Shown: positions 54,196 through 63,351 of the stretch, in pieces
Position numbering within the stretch: position 1 is the stretch's first letter
How the letters are laid out: every line of letters starts with the position of its first letter
Source: Methanovulcanius yangii
Lineage (GTDB): Archaea > Halobacteriota > Methanomicrobia > Methanomicrobiales > Methanomicrobiaceae
NCBI RefSeq assembly: GCF_018687785.1
Contig: NZ_LTBL01000001.1
Location: forward strand, 1,665,780 to 1,729,779
Direction: 5' to 3'
DNA length: 64,000 nt
Notes under the pieces: model-generated
Told to the model about the DNA's origin: nothing
What the model saw: only the letters and a program-made list of their open reading frames with translations
Databases searched by the model: none
Program-made: the position numbers and the translations under genes

Positions 54196-55311
54196 TCATG
54201 GGCGTTTTCCGTGCTCATGCCGGTGATGCAGGTCCGGGACATGGGCGTGGTCATGCACCATCTCCGAGTGGACGTGCCGGTGGGCGTGATAGTCCCACCG
54301 GTCGACGGGCGGGGTCTCCGGGTCGTGAATATGCCCCGCCTCCTCCAGGTGGTGGGGATCGTCATGGCGGTGCCGGTGGTCGTGGACCAGCCGCTCGTGG
54401 CGGTGGGGATGGGAATGGGTCTCGGTGATGAGGAGCCACGCCCCTGCGATCATCGCGGCAAGCGCCATATAGAAGAACGGACCCGGCATCTCCCGGAAGA
54501 TCATAAAGGAGACGATCACCCCGAAGAAGGGGTTCATCGAGAAGAAGGCGGCCGAACGCGATGCGCCGAGGGAGCGAAGCGCGATCAGAAAACAGATCGT
54601 CATCAGCCCGCCGAAGCCCATCAGCCCGACGCCCATCGCGGCAAGGGCAAGCTCAGGCGTCGCGGGCATCGGCTGGCCTAGGAGGACCGCAAGGACGAGC
54701 ATGATCATCCCTGCGGAGAGCCCCTTTACCGAGACGTACCGGACGGGGTCCTTGCCCGAAAAGTGGCGTGAGAGATTGGTATCGAGACCCCAGCAGAAGG
54801 TGGCTGCAATCACGCCGAGGGCACCGAGCGATATCCCGAAGGCGCCCTCGGGGTCGTAGGCAAGGAGCACGCAGGCGGCGGTGATGAGGAACAGTGCCAC
54901 CCAGACCCGTCGCCCTACGGCCTCATGGAAGAATCCTGCCGCAATAAGGGTCGTGGCGACCGCCTCGAAACCCAGCAGTAGGGAGGCGGTCGTCGCCGGG
55001 GTGTGCTGGAGGGAAACCATGAGGACGATCGTTGCAATCACCGCACCCGTCAAAATCGAGCCTGCCACATACGGTATGTCGGCCCGCTCGAGCGGCGCCT
55101 GGTGCTGGTCCCGCCGGGCAAACCGGCGGGCAAAGGCATAGTAGATGGTCAGCACGATGCCGGACCCGAGGTATACGAAGGCAGAGAGCGTCACGGGCGC
55201 CATCTCTGTCCCGAGGAGTTTTGCGAGCGGAGCGGCGGCTCCGAAGAGGAATGCCCCGGTCAGCATATAGAGGGTGGCCGTTGTCCGATCACTGATGTGC
55301 GGGATACGCAT
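54196..55311 (-). CDS. DMT/EamA transporter with histidine-rich tail
   Basis: A 371-residue membrane protein with ten helices in two EamA repeats (ATLYMLTGAFLFGAAAPLAKL ... and GALGVIAATFCWGLDTNLSRHF ...). The last ~75 residues form a cytosolic or external tail with 23 histidines (HSHPHRHERLVHDHRHRHDD, then more), which should bind zinc, nickel, cobalt or copper. EamA proteins export amino acids or other metabolites, but a His tail of this size suggests a metal link. ATG 55311 is chosen near the first helix; ATG 55347 is preceded by a TATA-like ATTATTTG about 25 bases upstream and would add 12 residues. Confidence 0.82.
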   Translation of the reverse strand: MRIPHISDRTTATLYMLTGAFLFGAAAPLAKLLGTEMAPVTLSAFVYLGSGIVLTIYYAFARRFARRDQHQAPLERADIPYVAGSILTGAVIATIVLMVSLQHTPATTASLLLGFEAVATTLIAAGFFHEAVGRRVWVALFLITAACVLLAYDPEGAFGISLGALGVIAATFCWGLDTNLSRHFSGKDPVRYVSVKGLSAGMIMLVLAVLLGQPMPATPELALAAMGVGLMGFGGLMTICFLIALRSLGASRSAAFFSMNPFFGVIVSFMIFREMPGPFFYMALAAMIAGAWLLITETHSHPHRHERLVHDHRHRHDDPHHLEEAGHIHDPETPPVDRWDYHAHRHVHSEMVHDHAHVPDLHHRHEHGKRP

Positions 55312-55425
55312 GAAAAAGACAGGGAAATATTCGACCTTCTCCACCATCAATCCGGCAGGTATGGATACAAATAATCCGCGGCTCACCTCCCCCCGAGGGT
55401 TGTTTTGCCGATGATGCCGAAAGTC

Positions 55426-56064
55426 TCAGGTCGGCCCGGCAGGTTTCGGGAAGGTGATCACCCTCGTCCTCCCGTCCCCCTCCTGCCGTTCGATTGTTCC
55501 CTTCAGCCGGTAGTGAACGATATGATCGGCGACGATCGTCCCGATTGTGGTCTCCTCCTCACCGCCCCGCATGTCAGACCCGCCAAACCCGCTGTCGGCG
55601 ATCGTTATGGTATACCGGTGCTCGTCCTCCCGGACGGTAAGGGTGATGCTCCCCTCCGCCATCCCGTCGAGGGAACGGAGGACCGATTCGCGGATCAGCT
55701 CGCTGACCGCAAGTGCAAGGGGAACCGCCGATGCTGCGGGGATCTTCACCGCCCCCGCATCCACCGCCGTGGTGATCCACGTTCGCGTGCAGTGTGTCAG
55801 GCGGGTTGACTTCACGAGTTTCTCCATCAGCCGTCGGGCGCTGACCATGCCGCCCGTTCCGGCCTCATAGGCCGTCCCATGGGCGAGTGCCATGCTCCGA
55901 ATCAGGCCGCGAACCTGACGCAGGGCCACAAGACCCTCCGCATCCTCAAGAGCCGTCATCCGCATGTCGATGAGGCTTGCTATCAGCCGCAGATCACCGG
56001 CCATCTCCCTGTGCATGAGCAGCCTCGGCTCTTCCGGCGATCTGCCATCCCCTGACGTCATCAT
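55426..56064 (-). CDS. Degenerate HisKA_2/HATPase-like protein
   Basis: A 212-residue protein with the layout of a HisKA_2 kinase core but altered motifs. The phospho-His is kept in LLMHREMAGDLRLIASL, yet the following VKNN is replaced by EMAGD; the N-box reads ALAVSELIRESVLRSL (normally NEL...NALKH), and one G-box is kept as IADSGFGGSD. Nucleotide binding is doubtful. It follows the sensor kinase at 56169-58103 in the same direction, 104 bases downstream, so it may be an accessory phosphotransfer or decoy domain. Function is inferred. Confidence 0.68.
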   Translation of the reverse strand: MMTSGDGRSPEEPRLLMHREMAGDLRLIASLIDMRMTALEDAEGLVALRQVRGLIRSMALAHGTAYEAGTGGMVSARRLMEKLVKSTRLTHCTRTWITTAVDAGAVKIPAASAVPLALAVSELIRESVLRSLDGMAEGSITLTVREDEHRYTITIADSGFGGSDMRGGEEETTIGTIVADHIVHYRLKGTIERQEGDGRTRVITFPKPAGPT

Positions 56065-56168
56065 CCGTCACTTGGCGTCCCTCCATCATAAAGAGGACGT
56101 CCGGTCTTCGTCAGGCGGCAGATCACATGAGAGGGGGACGATAAATGGAAAAATATACGGCCTGCCGC

Positions 56169-58103
56169 TCAGGGATCAACATCCCTGCGCCAGGCCCCGG
56201 CGGGTACCACCAGGTCGAACCGGGCGCCTTCGCCCGGGGTTCCGGTCTCGGCGATGGTGATCCCGGTGATGTTCAGGACTTCCCGTACCAAAAAGAGGCC
56301 GAAACCGGTGTTTTCCCCGATGCCCTTCTCGAAGATCCTCTCCTTGTCCTCTGCAGCGACTCCCCGTCCGTCGTCCAGGATGGCGATCTTCAGTGCCCCA
56401 CCCTCGATCGGCACGGCTTCGACACGAATGCGGGAGACCGACCCCCCATGGCGTATCGCATTTTCAAACAGGTTGTAGAAGACCTGTTCGAACATCCGGT
56501 CGGCGAGGACTGCATACTCGCCCCCCCTGATGTCGAAGGAGATTGTCTGATTCATGAGTGTGACGACGGCCTTCGTCGCCGTATCGGCCACATTCTGCCA
56601 AATAGCCTCTCTCTGGCCCATTTTGTGATAATCGGCGGAGAAATGGAGCTGCCGTTCGATCTTTGTCAGGGCCTCCTCGACATGGGCGAGTGATGGGGCA
56701 AGGTGGGCCGTTGCCTCCTCGTCCCCGGCGATCCCGTCGCGAATCATCTCGACGTACATCTGCACAATGGCCAGCTGGTTGATGATGTCGTGGCGGGTCA
56801 GACTTCCCAAAAGGCTGATGCGGGAGTTTGCCTCCAGAAGAGCGGCTTCGATTCTTCTGCGTTCGGCCAGTTCGATGTCGAGTGCATCGGAGGTGTCCTG
56901 AATCTGGCGGATATCCGCCTTGAGCCGGGCCACCATCGCACGGATGGAGGTCTCCAGGCGCTCGAGCTCTCTTCCCTCCGTCTCGCGTATCGGGTGGTCG
57001 AGGTCGCCCAGAGCGATCGCATCGACATCCTCGGCAATCATTCGAACCGGGCGGGCTATCCTGCGGGAGATGAAGTAGGCGACGGAACCTGCGAAGAGGA
57101 GGGAGAGGGCGGCGAGCATCCCGTACCTGACGAGGAGTGCGGTTGTCGAGACGTTATATTCGGTGAGAGAATAGGCAACGACCGCGACGACGGCAAGCTC
57201 ATCGGAGGATACGACATGGGCGTCGTTTTCGATATAGATAAAATGAAGGAGGAGGTCCCTGTCGGGGATGGAGATCTCGCGGACTGTTCTCTCCTCGAAG
57301 GTGGCCTCGACCTCCGCCAGCAGGGCCGAGAGATTTGCATATCCGATATTCCTGACCCATGTCGTTGTATCCGCCTCGGAGACGCCGATGGCATCGCCGG
57401 TGATGTCAAAGATTACGATGCGGTCGACGGCGTCGTTTACTTCCCTGATTGTGGTTGCGGCCTCGGTGTAGGAGAAGTACTCACTTCGCGGTTCGAAGAA
57501 GAGGTCGTTTGCAATCCCCGCCTCAAGGATGTACTGGTGATCGGAGGTCGGAAGGTAGGCAAATTTCTGGATGAGGCCGGGATTGTTGAGCCCCGGAAGC
57601 CATGCATCGGAGGCGAAGCTCTCTCCTTCCCTGATTGCATCAAGACGGCGGCTGAACCCCTCGTACGGGGAAAAGTCCGTGCCGAGTTCGAGTGGTTGGG
57701 TGGCAGCGATGATCACATTCTCCGACGAGATGATATAGAGATTGAGATCGCCGTCGATGGAAGGGGCGAGCCGGTCCCGGATTCCATAAATATCCACTGC
57801 TGCCGGATCACCCCCTGCTGTTTCGTACTGGTCCCTGAATTCGGTGAGGATCTCATTCATCTGCACGTCATAGTAGGAATCAAAGACGGCGAGTCCCTTG
57901 CCCACCAGACTCACCGAACTGTACAGCGCCGTCTCTGTCTGCACCATATCCTCGGAGAATTCGGAATCCAGCTGCTTTTGTGCGCCATACCAGGCCGTGC
58001 CGCAGGCTATGCTGATGAATATGATGAAGGCAACGATGATTGCCCCCATCATTATCGTCTCGATGGATCTCGCCTCAATTCCCTGCTTTGAACCGGATGT
58101 CAT
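56169..58103 (-). CDS. Membrane sensor histidine kinase with extracellular sensor and HAMP
   Basis: A 644-residue kinase. TM1 is at about residues 17-40 and TM2 at about 325-345 (LVRYGMLAALSLLFAGSVAYFI); the ~280 residues between form an extracellular sensor, probably of the dCache type. HAMP at 347-400 (RRIARPVRMIAEDVDAIALGDLDHPIRE) leads to a coiled coil and to a HisKA-like box LTRHDIINQLAIVQMYVEMI; the HATPase carries NLFENAIRHGG, DDGRGVAAEDKERIFEKG and GFGLFLV. It senses an external ligand. The degenerate kinase-like gene lies downstream. A cognate regulator is not adjacent. Confidence 0.9.
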   Translation of the reverse strand: MTSGSKQGIEARSIETIMMGAIIVAFIIFISIACGTAWYGAQKQLDSEFSEDMVQTETALYSSVSLVGKGLAVFDSYYDVQMNEILTEFRDQYETAGGDPAAVDIYGIRDRLAPSIDGDLNLYIISSENVIIAATQPLELGTDFSPYEGFSRRLDAIREGESFASDAWLPGLNNPGLIQKFAYLPTSDHQYILEAGIANDLFFEPRSEYFSYTEAATTIREVNDAVDRIVIFDITGDAIGVSEADTTTWVRNIGYANLSALLAEVEATFEERTVREISIPDRDLLLHFIYIENDAHVVSSDELAVVAVVAYSLTEYNVSTTALLVRYGMLAALSLLFAGSVAYFISRRIARPVRMIAEDVDAIALGDLDHPIRETEGRELERLETSIRAMVARLKADIRQIQDTSDALDIELAERRRIEAALLEANSRISLLGSLTRHDIINQLAIVQMYVEMIRDGIAGDEEATAHLAPSLAHVEEALTKIERQLHFSADYHKMGQREAIWQNVADTATKAVVTLMNQTISFDIRGGEYAVLADRMFEQVFYNLFENAIRHGGSVSRIRVEAVPIEGGALKIAILDDGRGVAAEDKERIFEKGIGENTGFGLFLVREVLNITGITIAETGTPGEGARFDLVVPAGAWRRDVDP

Positions 58104-58277
58104 GGGTGGATGACGGCACTTCCGGTCAGGAAGGCGCTGTCATAAGGATTGAATTCTTCCTGATAGGGCTTTTATATTTCCATTTTTCTGTGAAGAGCAA
58201 TTTTAAATTAATTTAATTTGAAAAAATGAACGAATCAAGTTATAAATCCATTAAAAGAGAAAAAAAAGGTTTTTTCA

Positions 58278-59768
58278 TCATTCTTCTTCGGCACGACGCC
58301 CCTGCATTACCTTGGCAAGGACAACAGCGGCGATGGGAGCGAGGATGACGACGATCACGAAACCTATGGCCAGGGCTGTAAAGTCGTAGCCGCCATAGGC
58401 GCTGGTTATCTCGGAATAGACGTTGAGCACGAGCAGGATGCCGAGAACGAGGGGAATGACCACCTTCAGGATGATATCATACCATCCCTTCAGGGCCCAC
58501 TCCGAAAACCGGTTGAGGTAGTCCCGAAGGTTTACCGGACCGAGGATATACCCGACCGCAAGCACTTCCAGGATACCCACGATGAGAAGGAGGAAGGTGT
58601 TGATGTAGTGGTCGATGATATCGAGCCAGTAGAGGCCGGCACCGGTCGCAAAGAAGATCCCGATGACAAAGAAGATCACGGAGAGAATGGCGATGATCGT
58701 ACTGCGTTTCAGGTGGGGGCGTTCGTCGAAGATCGGGGTGGATACGGCCTCGGTAAGCGAGAAGGCCGAGTCGACGCCGAGGGTGACGAGCATCAGGAAG
58801 AAGAGGACGCCCATCACCTGTGGAAGAACCGGGAAGAGCGAGATTGCCGCCGGATAGACGATGAATGCCAGCCCGATACCGGAGGTGACGACCTCGGAGA
58901 CCGGGACGCCGCTCTCAAAGGCAAGAAAGCCCAGCGTGGTAAAGACCGCAAGGCCCGCAAAGACCGAGGTGAAACAGTTGGCAAGACAGATGATGATGCC
59001 TGACTTGGTGATGTCCACCTTCTCGGGGAGATACGATGCATAAGCAATCATGATACCCATCGCAAGCGAGAGGGTGTAGAAGATCTGCCCGAATGCCGCG
59101 ATCCAGACGTCCGGGTCCAGGAGTTTTCCAAAGTCCGGTGTCAGATAATAGGCGACGCCGTCCATCGCACCCGGCAGGGTGAACCCGTTTGCGACGAAGA
59201 GGATGATCAGGATCCACGGGACGGTAACGGTCACGAGAACCATCTTCTCGACAGAACGAACGCCCTTGAAGAGACTGAAATAGATCCAGAGCCAGACGAT
59301 ACCCAGCCCGAAGACGATGATCCAGTTGATGGCCCCGAAGGTGAAGGGACCGTCGGTGATCTGCAGGAAGTCATTGAAGAAGAATGCCTCGGGGTTCCCT
59401 GCGAAGTCAAGGTTTACCGAGAAGAAGGCGTAGTCCACCGCCCATCCGATGATGACGGCGTAGTAAAGGACGATGAGCAACGCCGCAATCGAGGCGAGCC
59501 AGCCGATCCATTCCTTGTTCTTCCCTATCAGATCCCTGAACGCCTGCGGCGGCCCTGCCTTTGATTTGCTGCCCATACCCAGTTCGAGGAGCATCAGGGG
59601 AATACCGGCGATAAAGAGAGCGATAAAATATGGGATAAGAAATGCCCCGCCGCCGTTTTCATATGCGACATACGGAAACCTCCAGATGTTTCCGAATCCG
59701 ATTGCAGACCCGATGGCTGCAAGTATGAAGAGTTTTGATGAACTCCAGTGTTCAGTTCGTACTGCCAT
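58278..59768 (-). CDS. Sodium:neurotransmitter symporter (SNF) family transporter
   Basis: A 496-residue membrane protein with about 11-12 helices. The first block SKLFILAAIGSAIGFGNIWRFPYVAYENGGGAFLIPYFIALFIAGIP is the signature of LeuT-type SNF symporters, in which GNIWRFPY shapes the sodium and substrate sites. Relatives carry amino acids or betaine-like solutes with sodium. ATG at 59768 has GGTG about 7 bases upstream. The gene is monocistronic and divergent from the candidate RNA and trpB2. The substrate is not decidable from sequence. Confidence 0.93.
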   Translation of the reverse strand: MAVRTEHWSSSKLFILAAIGSAIGFGNIWRFPYVAYENGGGAFLIPYFIALFIAGIPLMLLELGMGSKSKAGPPQAFRDLIGKNKEWIGWLASIAALLIVLYYAVIIGWAVDYAFFSVNLDFAGNPEAFFFNDFLQITDGPFTFGAINWIIVFGLGIVWLWIYFSLFKGVRSVEKMVLVTVTVPWILIILFVANGFTLPGAMDGVAYYLTPDFGKLLDPDVWIAAFGQIFYTLSLAMGIMIAYASYLPEKVDITKSGIIICLANCFTSVFAGLAVFTTLGFLAFESGVPVSEVVTSGIGLAFIVYPAAISLFPVLPQVMGVLFFLMLVTLGVDSAFSLTEAVSTPIFDERPHLKRSTIIAILSVIFFVIGIFFATGAGLYWLDIIDHYINTFLLLIVGILEVLAVGYILGPVNLRDYLNRFSEWALKGWYDIILKVVIPLVLGILLVLNVYSEITSAYGGYDFTALAIGFVIVVILAPIAAVVLAKVMQGRRAEEE

Positions 59769-60113
59769 ACCAACACACCAATAATAATTTTTTTACAAAA
59801 AATTGTCTGCATAGATATGCTTAAATGATGTCTATACGGGCTCCGTGTCGTGGTGGATGAAAAAGGATGTCATATGTCCGTTTTTTTCCTGGAATGACGA
59901 TGATACCGGAAGGAAAAGGTTCTCCCGGCTGTTCCTTTGCTTTTTACCCCCTTTCGCCATCAGGGAGGATGTAAAGAAGCAATTTCATTTCGTTGTGGTT
60001 TTTGCTCATATGGCGGGCATCGATCCCACAAGTGATGGCTGTATGCGTTGTTCATCCCCGAATCCCCTGATTAATGAAATATGGCGGTTCGAAAGCGGGT
60101 TCCCAATACAAAG

Positions 60114-60127
60114 GTTTTATATAATGA
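60114..60127 (+). promoter_or_regulatory. TATA box upstream of the candidate RNA
   Basis: GGTTTTATATAATG, an excellent archaeal TATA sequence. A start of transcription about 26 bases on would be near 60145, exactly where the first hairpin begins. Confidence 0.6.
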
Positions 60128-60144
60128 AAGACCACTTCTACTTA

Positions 60145-60290
60145 ATTCTGGTTGGGACACTTCCCCCCAGAATGGTACCAATTCTTGCAGATTGGGGATG
60201 CCGTTTCCCCCCAACGGCATCCTAATGATGGTTGTCTCCGAGCGAAGCCGTTCTTCGTACCCGGCGCGATTCATGGTCTCCTGAGCATGC
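60145..60290 (+). ncRNA. Candidate structured non-coding RNA
   Basis: Three stem-loops stand in a row. Hairpin 1 pairs 60145-60151 (ATTCTGG) with 60167-60173 (CCAGAAT). Hairpin 2 pairs 60196-60205 (GGATGCCGTT) with 60213-60222 (AACGGCATCC), a perfect 10-bp stem around a C-rich loop. Hairpin 3 pairs 60243-60247 (CGAAG) with 60253-60257 (CTTCG). No open frame covers them convincingly. The 3' end is a guess. It could also be a leader of trpB2, though that gene has its own TATA box. Confidence 0.4.
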
Positions 60291-60314
60291 GCCCCAAAAA
60301 TTTACCTGTTCAAT

Positions 60315-60327
60315 AATGTATAAATAT
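60315..60327 (+). promoter_or_regulatory. TATA box of trpB2
   Basis: AATGTATAAATAT about 26-30 bases before ATG 60351, fitting a leaderless trpB2 transcript. Confidence 0.6.
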
Positions 60328-60350
60328 GTTCATTGCACAACATATGTGAC

Positions 60351-61706
60351 ATGAGAACGAAGATCCTCCTCGACGAGAATGATCTGCCGCGGAAGTGGTA
60401 TAACATCCAGGCAGACCTTCCACGGCCACTGGATCCTGCCTACAACCCGCAGACCGGACAGCCGATCGGGCCGGAGGACCTCGCTCCGATCTTTGCAAAG
60501 GAACTGATCAGACAGGAGGTCTCCACCGATCGCTACATCACCATTCCTGACGAGGTACGGGACATCCTGACGCTCTGGAGGCCCTCCCCCCTGTACCGGG
60601 CGCACCGCCTCGAGGCGGCGCTCGGGACACCGGCGAAGATCTACTACAAGTACGAGGGGGTCTCACCGCCCGGCTCGCACAAGCCGAATACCGCGATCGC
60701 CCAGGCTTACTACAACATGAAGGACGGCATCGAGCGTATCGCGACCGAGACGGGTGCGGGGCAGTGGGGTTCCTCCCTGGCGTTTGCGACCCAGCTCTTC
60801 GGGCTGGACTGCACCGTCTACATGGTCCGGGGCTCGTACGACCAGAAGCCGTACCGCAAGATGATGATGCAGTGCTGGGGCGCCGAGTGCATCCCGTCGC
60901 CCTCGCCCCTGACGAACGCGGGAAGGGCAATCCTTGAAAAGGACCCGGAGACCTCGGGCTCCCTGGGAATTGCGATATCAGAAGCGGTTGAGGACGCCGC
61001 CGGCAAATCCACCACCAACTACTCTCTCGGCTCGGTCCTCAACCACGTCTGTCTTCACCAGTCCGTCATCGGTCTCGAGACAAAGGAGCAGCTTGCCATG
61101 GATGAAGCAGAGGCGGACATTGTCATCGGCTGTGCCGGCGGAGGATCGAACTTCGCCGGCCTTGCCTTCCCGTTCGTGAAGGACAAGCTCGACGGCAAAT
61201 CTCCCGACCTCGAGATCATCGCCACCGAACCCACCGCATGTCCGACACTGACGAAGGGGCTCTACGCGTATGATTACGGGGACGTTGCGGGGTACACGCC
61301 CATCATGCGGATGTTCACCCTCGGCCACGGGTTCATTCCGCCTTCGATTCACGCAGGCGGCCTGCGCTACCACGGCATGGCTCCGCTCGTCTCGCTCCTG
61401 CACCAGGAAGGGGTCATCGGGTCACGGGCCTACCACCAGAACGAGGTCTTCGAGGCGGCCGTCCGGTTCGCCCGGACGGAGGGCATCATCGTCGCCCCGG
61501 AGGCGGCACATGCGGTCAGGACGGTCATCGACTGCGCAAACGAGTGCACGAAGACCGGCGAGGAGAAGACGATCGTCTTCAACTGCTCCGGCCACGGTCA
61601 CTTCGACCTGACCTCGTATGAGGCCTACTTTGCAGGCGCACTCCCTGACTATGAGTATCCCGCAGACCTTATTGCCGAGTCGCTCAAAGACCTCCCCAGG
61701 GTCTGA
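60351..61706 (+). CDS. trpB2: Tryptophan synthase beta-like protein TrpB2
   Basis: A 451-residue PLP enzyme of the TrpB2 branch, longer than TrpB1 (about 400). It can join serine or O-phosphoserine with indole without an alpha subunit. The PLP-lysine lies in [14 protein letters not shown], the phosphate loop in [15 protein letters not shown], and [17 protein letters not shown] and [11 protein letters not shown] are typical TrpB2 blocks. ATG 60351 follows a clear TATA box. The next gene starts 4 bases after its stop, so the two form a unit. No other trp genes are near, which is typical of TrpB2. Confidence 0.94.
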   Translation: MRTKILLDENDLPRKWYNIQADLPRPLDPAYNPQTGQPIGPEDLAPIFAKELIRQEVSTDRYITIPDEVRDILTLWRPSPLYRAHRLEAALGTPAKIYYKYEGVSPPGSHKPNTAIAQAYYNMKDGIERIATETGAGQWGSSLAFATQLFGLDCTVYMVRGSYDQKPYRKMMMQCWGAECIPSPSPLTNAGRAILEKDPETSGSLGIAISEAVEDAAGKSTTNYSLGSVLNHVCLHQSVIGLETKEQLAMDEAEADIVIGCAGGGSNFAGLAFPFVKDKLDGKSPDLEIIATEPTACPTLTKGLYAYDYGDVAGYTPIMRMFTLGHGFIPPSIHAGGLRYHGMAPLVSLLHQEGVIGSRAYHQNEVFEAAVRFARTEGIIVAPEAAHAVRTVIDCANECTKTGEEKTIVFNCSGHGHFDLTSYEAYFAGALPDYEYPADLIAESLKDLPRV

Positions 61707-61710
61707 AGCG

Positions 61711-62802
61711 ATGAAGATAGGCTTTCTGGTCAACCCCGTAGCGGGAATGGGCGGGGCCGTCGGCCTGAAGGGGACCGACGGGCAGTATGACAGGGCGGTC
61801 GCGCTCGGGGCACGGCCGGTCGCCCCTGCAAAGGCACGGGCGTTCTGCGCCGCCCTGGGCGCGGTCCCGCATACCTTCTGCACCGCGGCAGGGGAGATGG
61901 GGGAGGACACTCTCCGCTCGGCGGGGTATGACTGCGAGACGGTCTATCGTCCGGCGGGCGAGCCGACGATGCCGGCTGACACCATCGCCGCCTGTACGGC
62001 CTGCATCGCCGCAGGGGCCGGGCTCATACTCTTCTGCGGCGGGGACGGAACCGCCCGCGATATCTTCTCCGTCTGCGGCCATGACATTCCCCTGCTGGGA
62101 ATTCCCGCCGGAGTTAAGATGTACTCCGGCGTCTTTGCCACCACGCCTGCCGCCGCTGCGCAGATCATCCGGCGCCTCGGGGAGACGTCCTGCACCGACG
62201 CCGAGGTGCTGGACGTCGATGAGGAGGCATACCGCCACAATACCCTTGCAACGACGGTGTACGGTATCGCGGCGACACCGGCGCTTCCCGACCTGCGGCA
62301 GGCCGCGAAATGGGCCTCCGATGGTTCTTCGGATACACGAAATCAGGAGGAGATCGCCCGGTTCATCGTGGAGATCATGCGGCCCGGTACCCTGTATTTT
62401 CTTGGTGCGGGGTCGACGACCGCCGCGGTCACGGCCCTCCTCGGCCTCGAAGGGACACTTCTGGGCGTTGATGCGGTCTGTGACGGAAGGCTGGTGGGGC
62501 GGGACCTGAACGAGGCGGGAATCCTTACCCTGCTTGAGACCAACCCTGTGGCAAAGATCGTGGTCTCCCCCATCGGGGCCCAGGGGTTCGTCCTCGGGCG
62601 GGGCAATCAGCAGTTCTCCCCCGCAGTGATCCATCGGGCGGGAGTGGAAAACCTGATTGTGATAGCAACCCCCGCAAAACTCTCGCGAACCCCGTCTCTG
62701 TATATCGACACCGGAGATCCCGACCTGAACGCGGCGTTCGGGACTTCCGTTGCAGTGATCAGCGGCTATGCAATGGCACAGCGCATCCCCCTGAAAATCT
62801 GA
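61711..62802 (+). CDS. ATP-NAD kinase-like protein (COG3199 group)
   Basis: A 363-residue protein of the NAD kinase/diacylglycerol kinase superfamily. MKIGFLVNPVAGMGGAVGLKGTDG opens with the family's N-terminal loop, and LFCGGDGTARDIF (about residue 110) is the catalytic GGDGT motif; GIPAGVKMYSGVFATTPAAAAQII follows as in COG3199 proteins. Those may phosphorylate NAD or an acyl-type acceptor. It starts at ATG 61711, 4 bases after trpB2. Exact substrate uncertain. Confidence 0.88.
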   Translation: MKIGFLVNPVAGMGGAVGLKGTDGQYDRAVALGARPVAPAKARAFCAALGAVPHTFCTAAGEMGEDTLRSAGYDCETVYRPAGEPTMPADTIAACTACIAAGAGLILFCGGDGTARDIFSVCGHDIPLLGIPAGVKMYSGVFATTPAAAAQIIRRLGETSCTDAEVLDVDEEAYRHNTLATTVYGIAATPALPDLRQAAKWASDGSSDTRNQEEIARFIVEIMRPGTLYFLGAGSTTAAVTALLGLEGTLLGVDAVCDGRLVGRDLNEAGILTLLETNPVAKIVVSPIGAQGFVLGRGNQQFSPAVIHRAGVENLIVIATPAKLSRTPSLYIDTGDPDLNAAFGTSVAVISGYAMAQRIPLKI

Positions 62803-62814
62803 ATCCGGCGAGCA

Positions 62815-62824
62815 CATATTTATA
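62815..62824 (+). promoter_or_regulatory. TATA box of the membrane-protein pair
   Basis: ATATTTATA centred about 27 bases before ATG 62848, fitting a leaderless transcript for the two-gene unit that follows. Confidence 0.6.
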
Positions 62825-62847
62825 CCACCCCCCAACCACTATTTTTC

Positions 62848-63351
62848 ATGGATGAATCTGGGTTGAAGACCGCTCTTTCCTATATCCCGTTTATCGTCCT
62901 TGCCCTCTGCCTCATCTGGGGAGCCTGGCTCTGGTACACAGGGGGCGACCCGCTCCTCTTCAGTGATGATCCTGCCTCCGGGGTAGTGGTTGTCACCGGT
63001 GATCTCACCGGGCCCTCGGGAGCGCTGGTGCTGCATGGAGTGACGATGGATGAATCCGGAATGGTGATCATGACCGCCTCTGTCATGAACTCCCTCGATG
63101 TCCCGGTGACGATTGCCGCTGCGACGGCCCGTCCGGTGGATATCCATGGCGGAACAGAACTGATGCTTGCCGCCCCGGTCACCGTGCCGCCCGGCGGCGC
63201 GGCGGACCTGCACCTTGCGGGACCGGCGAACGATGCGAATGCTCCCTCCGTATACAGCAGTCAGGTCTCCGTTCCGGTGACGGTCACCTATGCGGTCGGG
63301 GGAATCGAGGTAGATATCGAGACGGTTGCCGTCCGGGAGTCGGCATTATGA
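62848..63351 (+). CDS. Hypothetical single-pass membrane protein with beta domain
   Basis: A 167-residue protein with one N-terminal transmembrane helix (ALSYIPFIVLALCLIWGAWLWY, about residues 9-30) and an extracellular beta-rich domain (about 45-165, with VVVVTGDLTGPSGALVLHGVTMDESG, VTVPPGGAADLHL and VPVTVTYAVGG). It looks like an Ig-like or CARDB-like fold. It begins about 27 bases after a TATA box, so it is probably leaderless, and its stop overlaps the next gene's start by 4 bases (ATGA). Function unknown; the two are likely a membrane complex. Confidence 0.7.
   Translation: MDESGLKTALSYIPFIVLALCLIWGAWLWYTGGDPLLFSDDPASGVVVVTGDLTGPSGALVLHGVTMDESGMVIMTASVMNSLDVPVTIAAATARPVDIHGGTELMLAAPVTVPPGGAADLHLAGPANDANAPSVYSSQVSVPVTVTYAVGGIEVDIETVAVRESAL

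Larger units (their letters stand above)
59769..60350. other. Intergenic region holding a candidate structured RNA and the trpB2 promoter
   Basis: About 580 bases between divergent genes. It includes a strong TATA box (60114-60127), a run of three hairpins (60145-60257) and the trpB2 TATA box. The rest shows nothing recognisable. Confidence 0.5.

Noticed and set aside
56703-58091. A 462-codon frame antisense to the sensor kinase gene
   Set aside because: Overlaps a complete kinase gene and has no motif.
60080-60100. A T-arm-like GGTTCGAA as a possible tRNA
   Set aside because: No acceptor stem, D-arm or anticodon arm could be fitted around it; no tRNA was found anywhere in the window.
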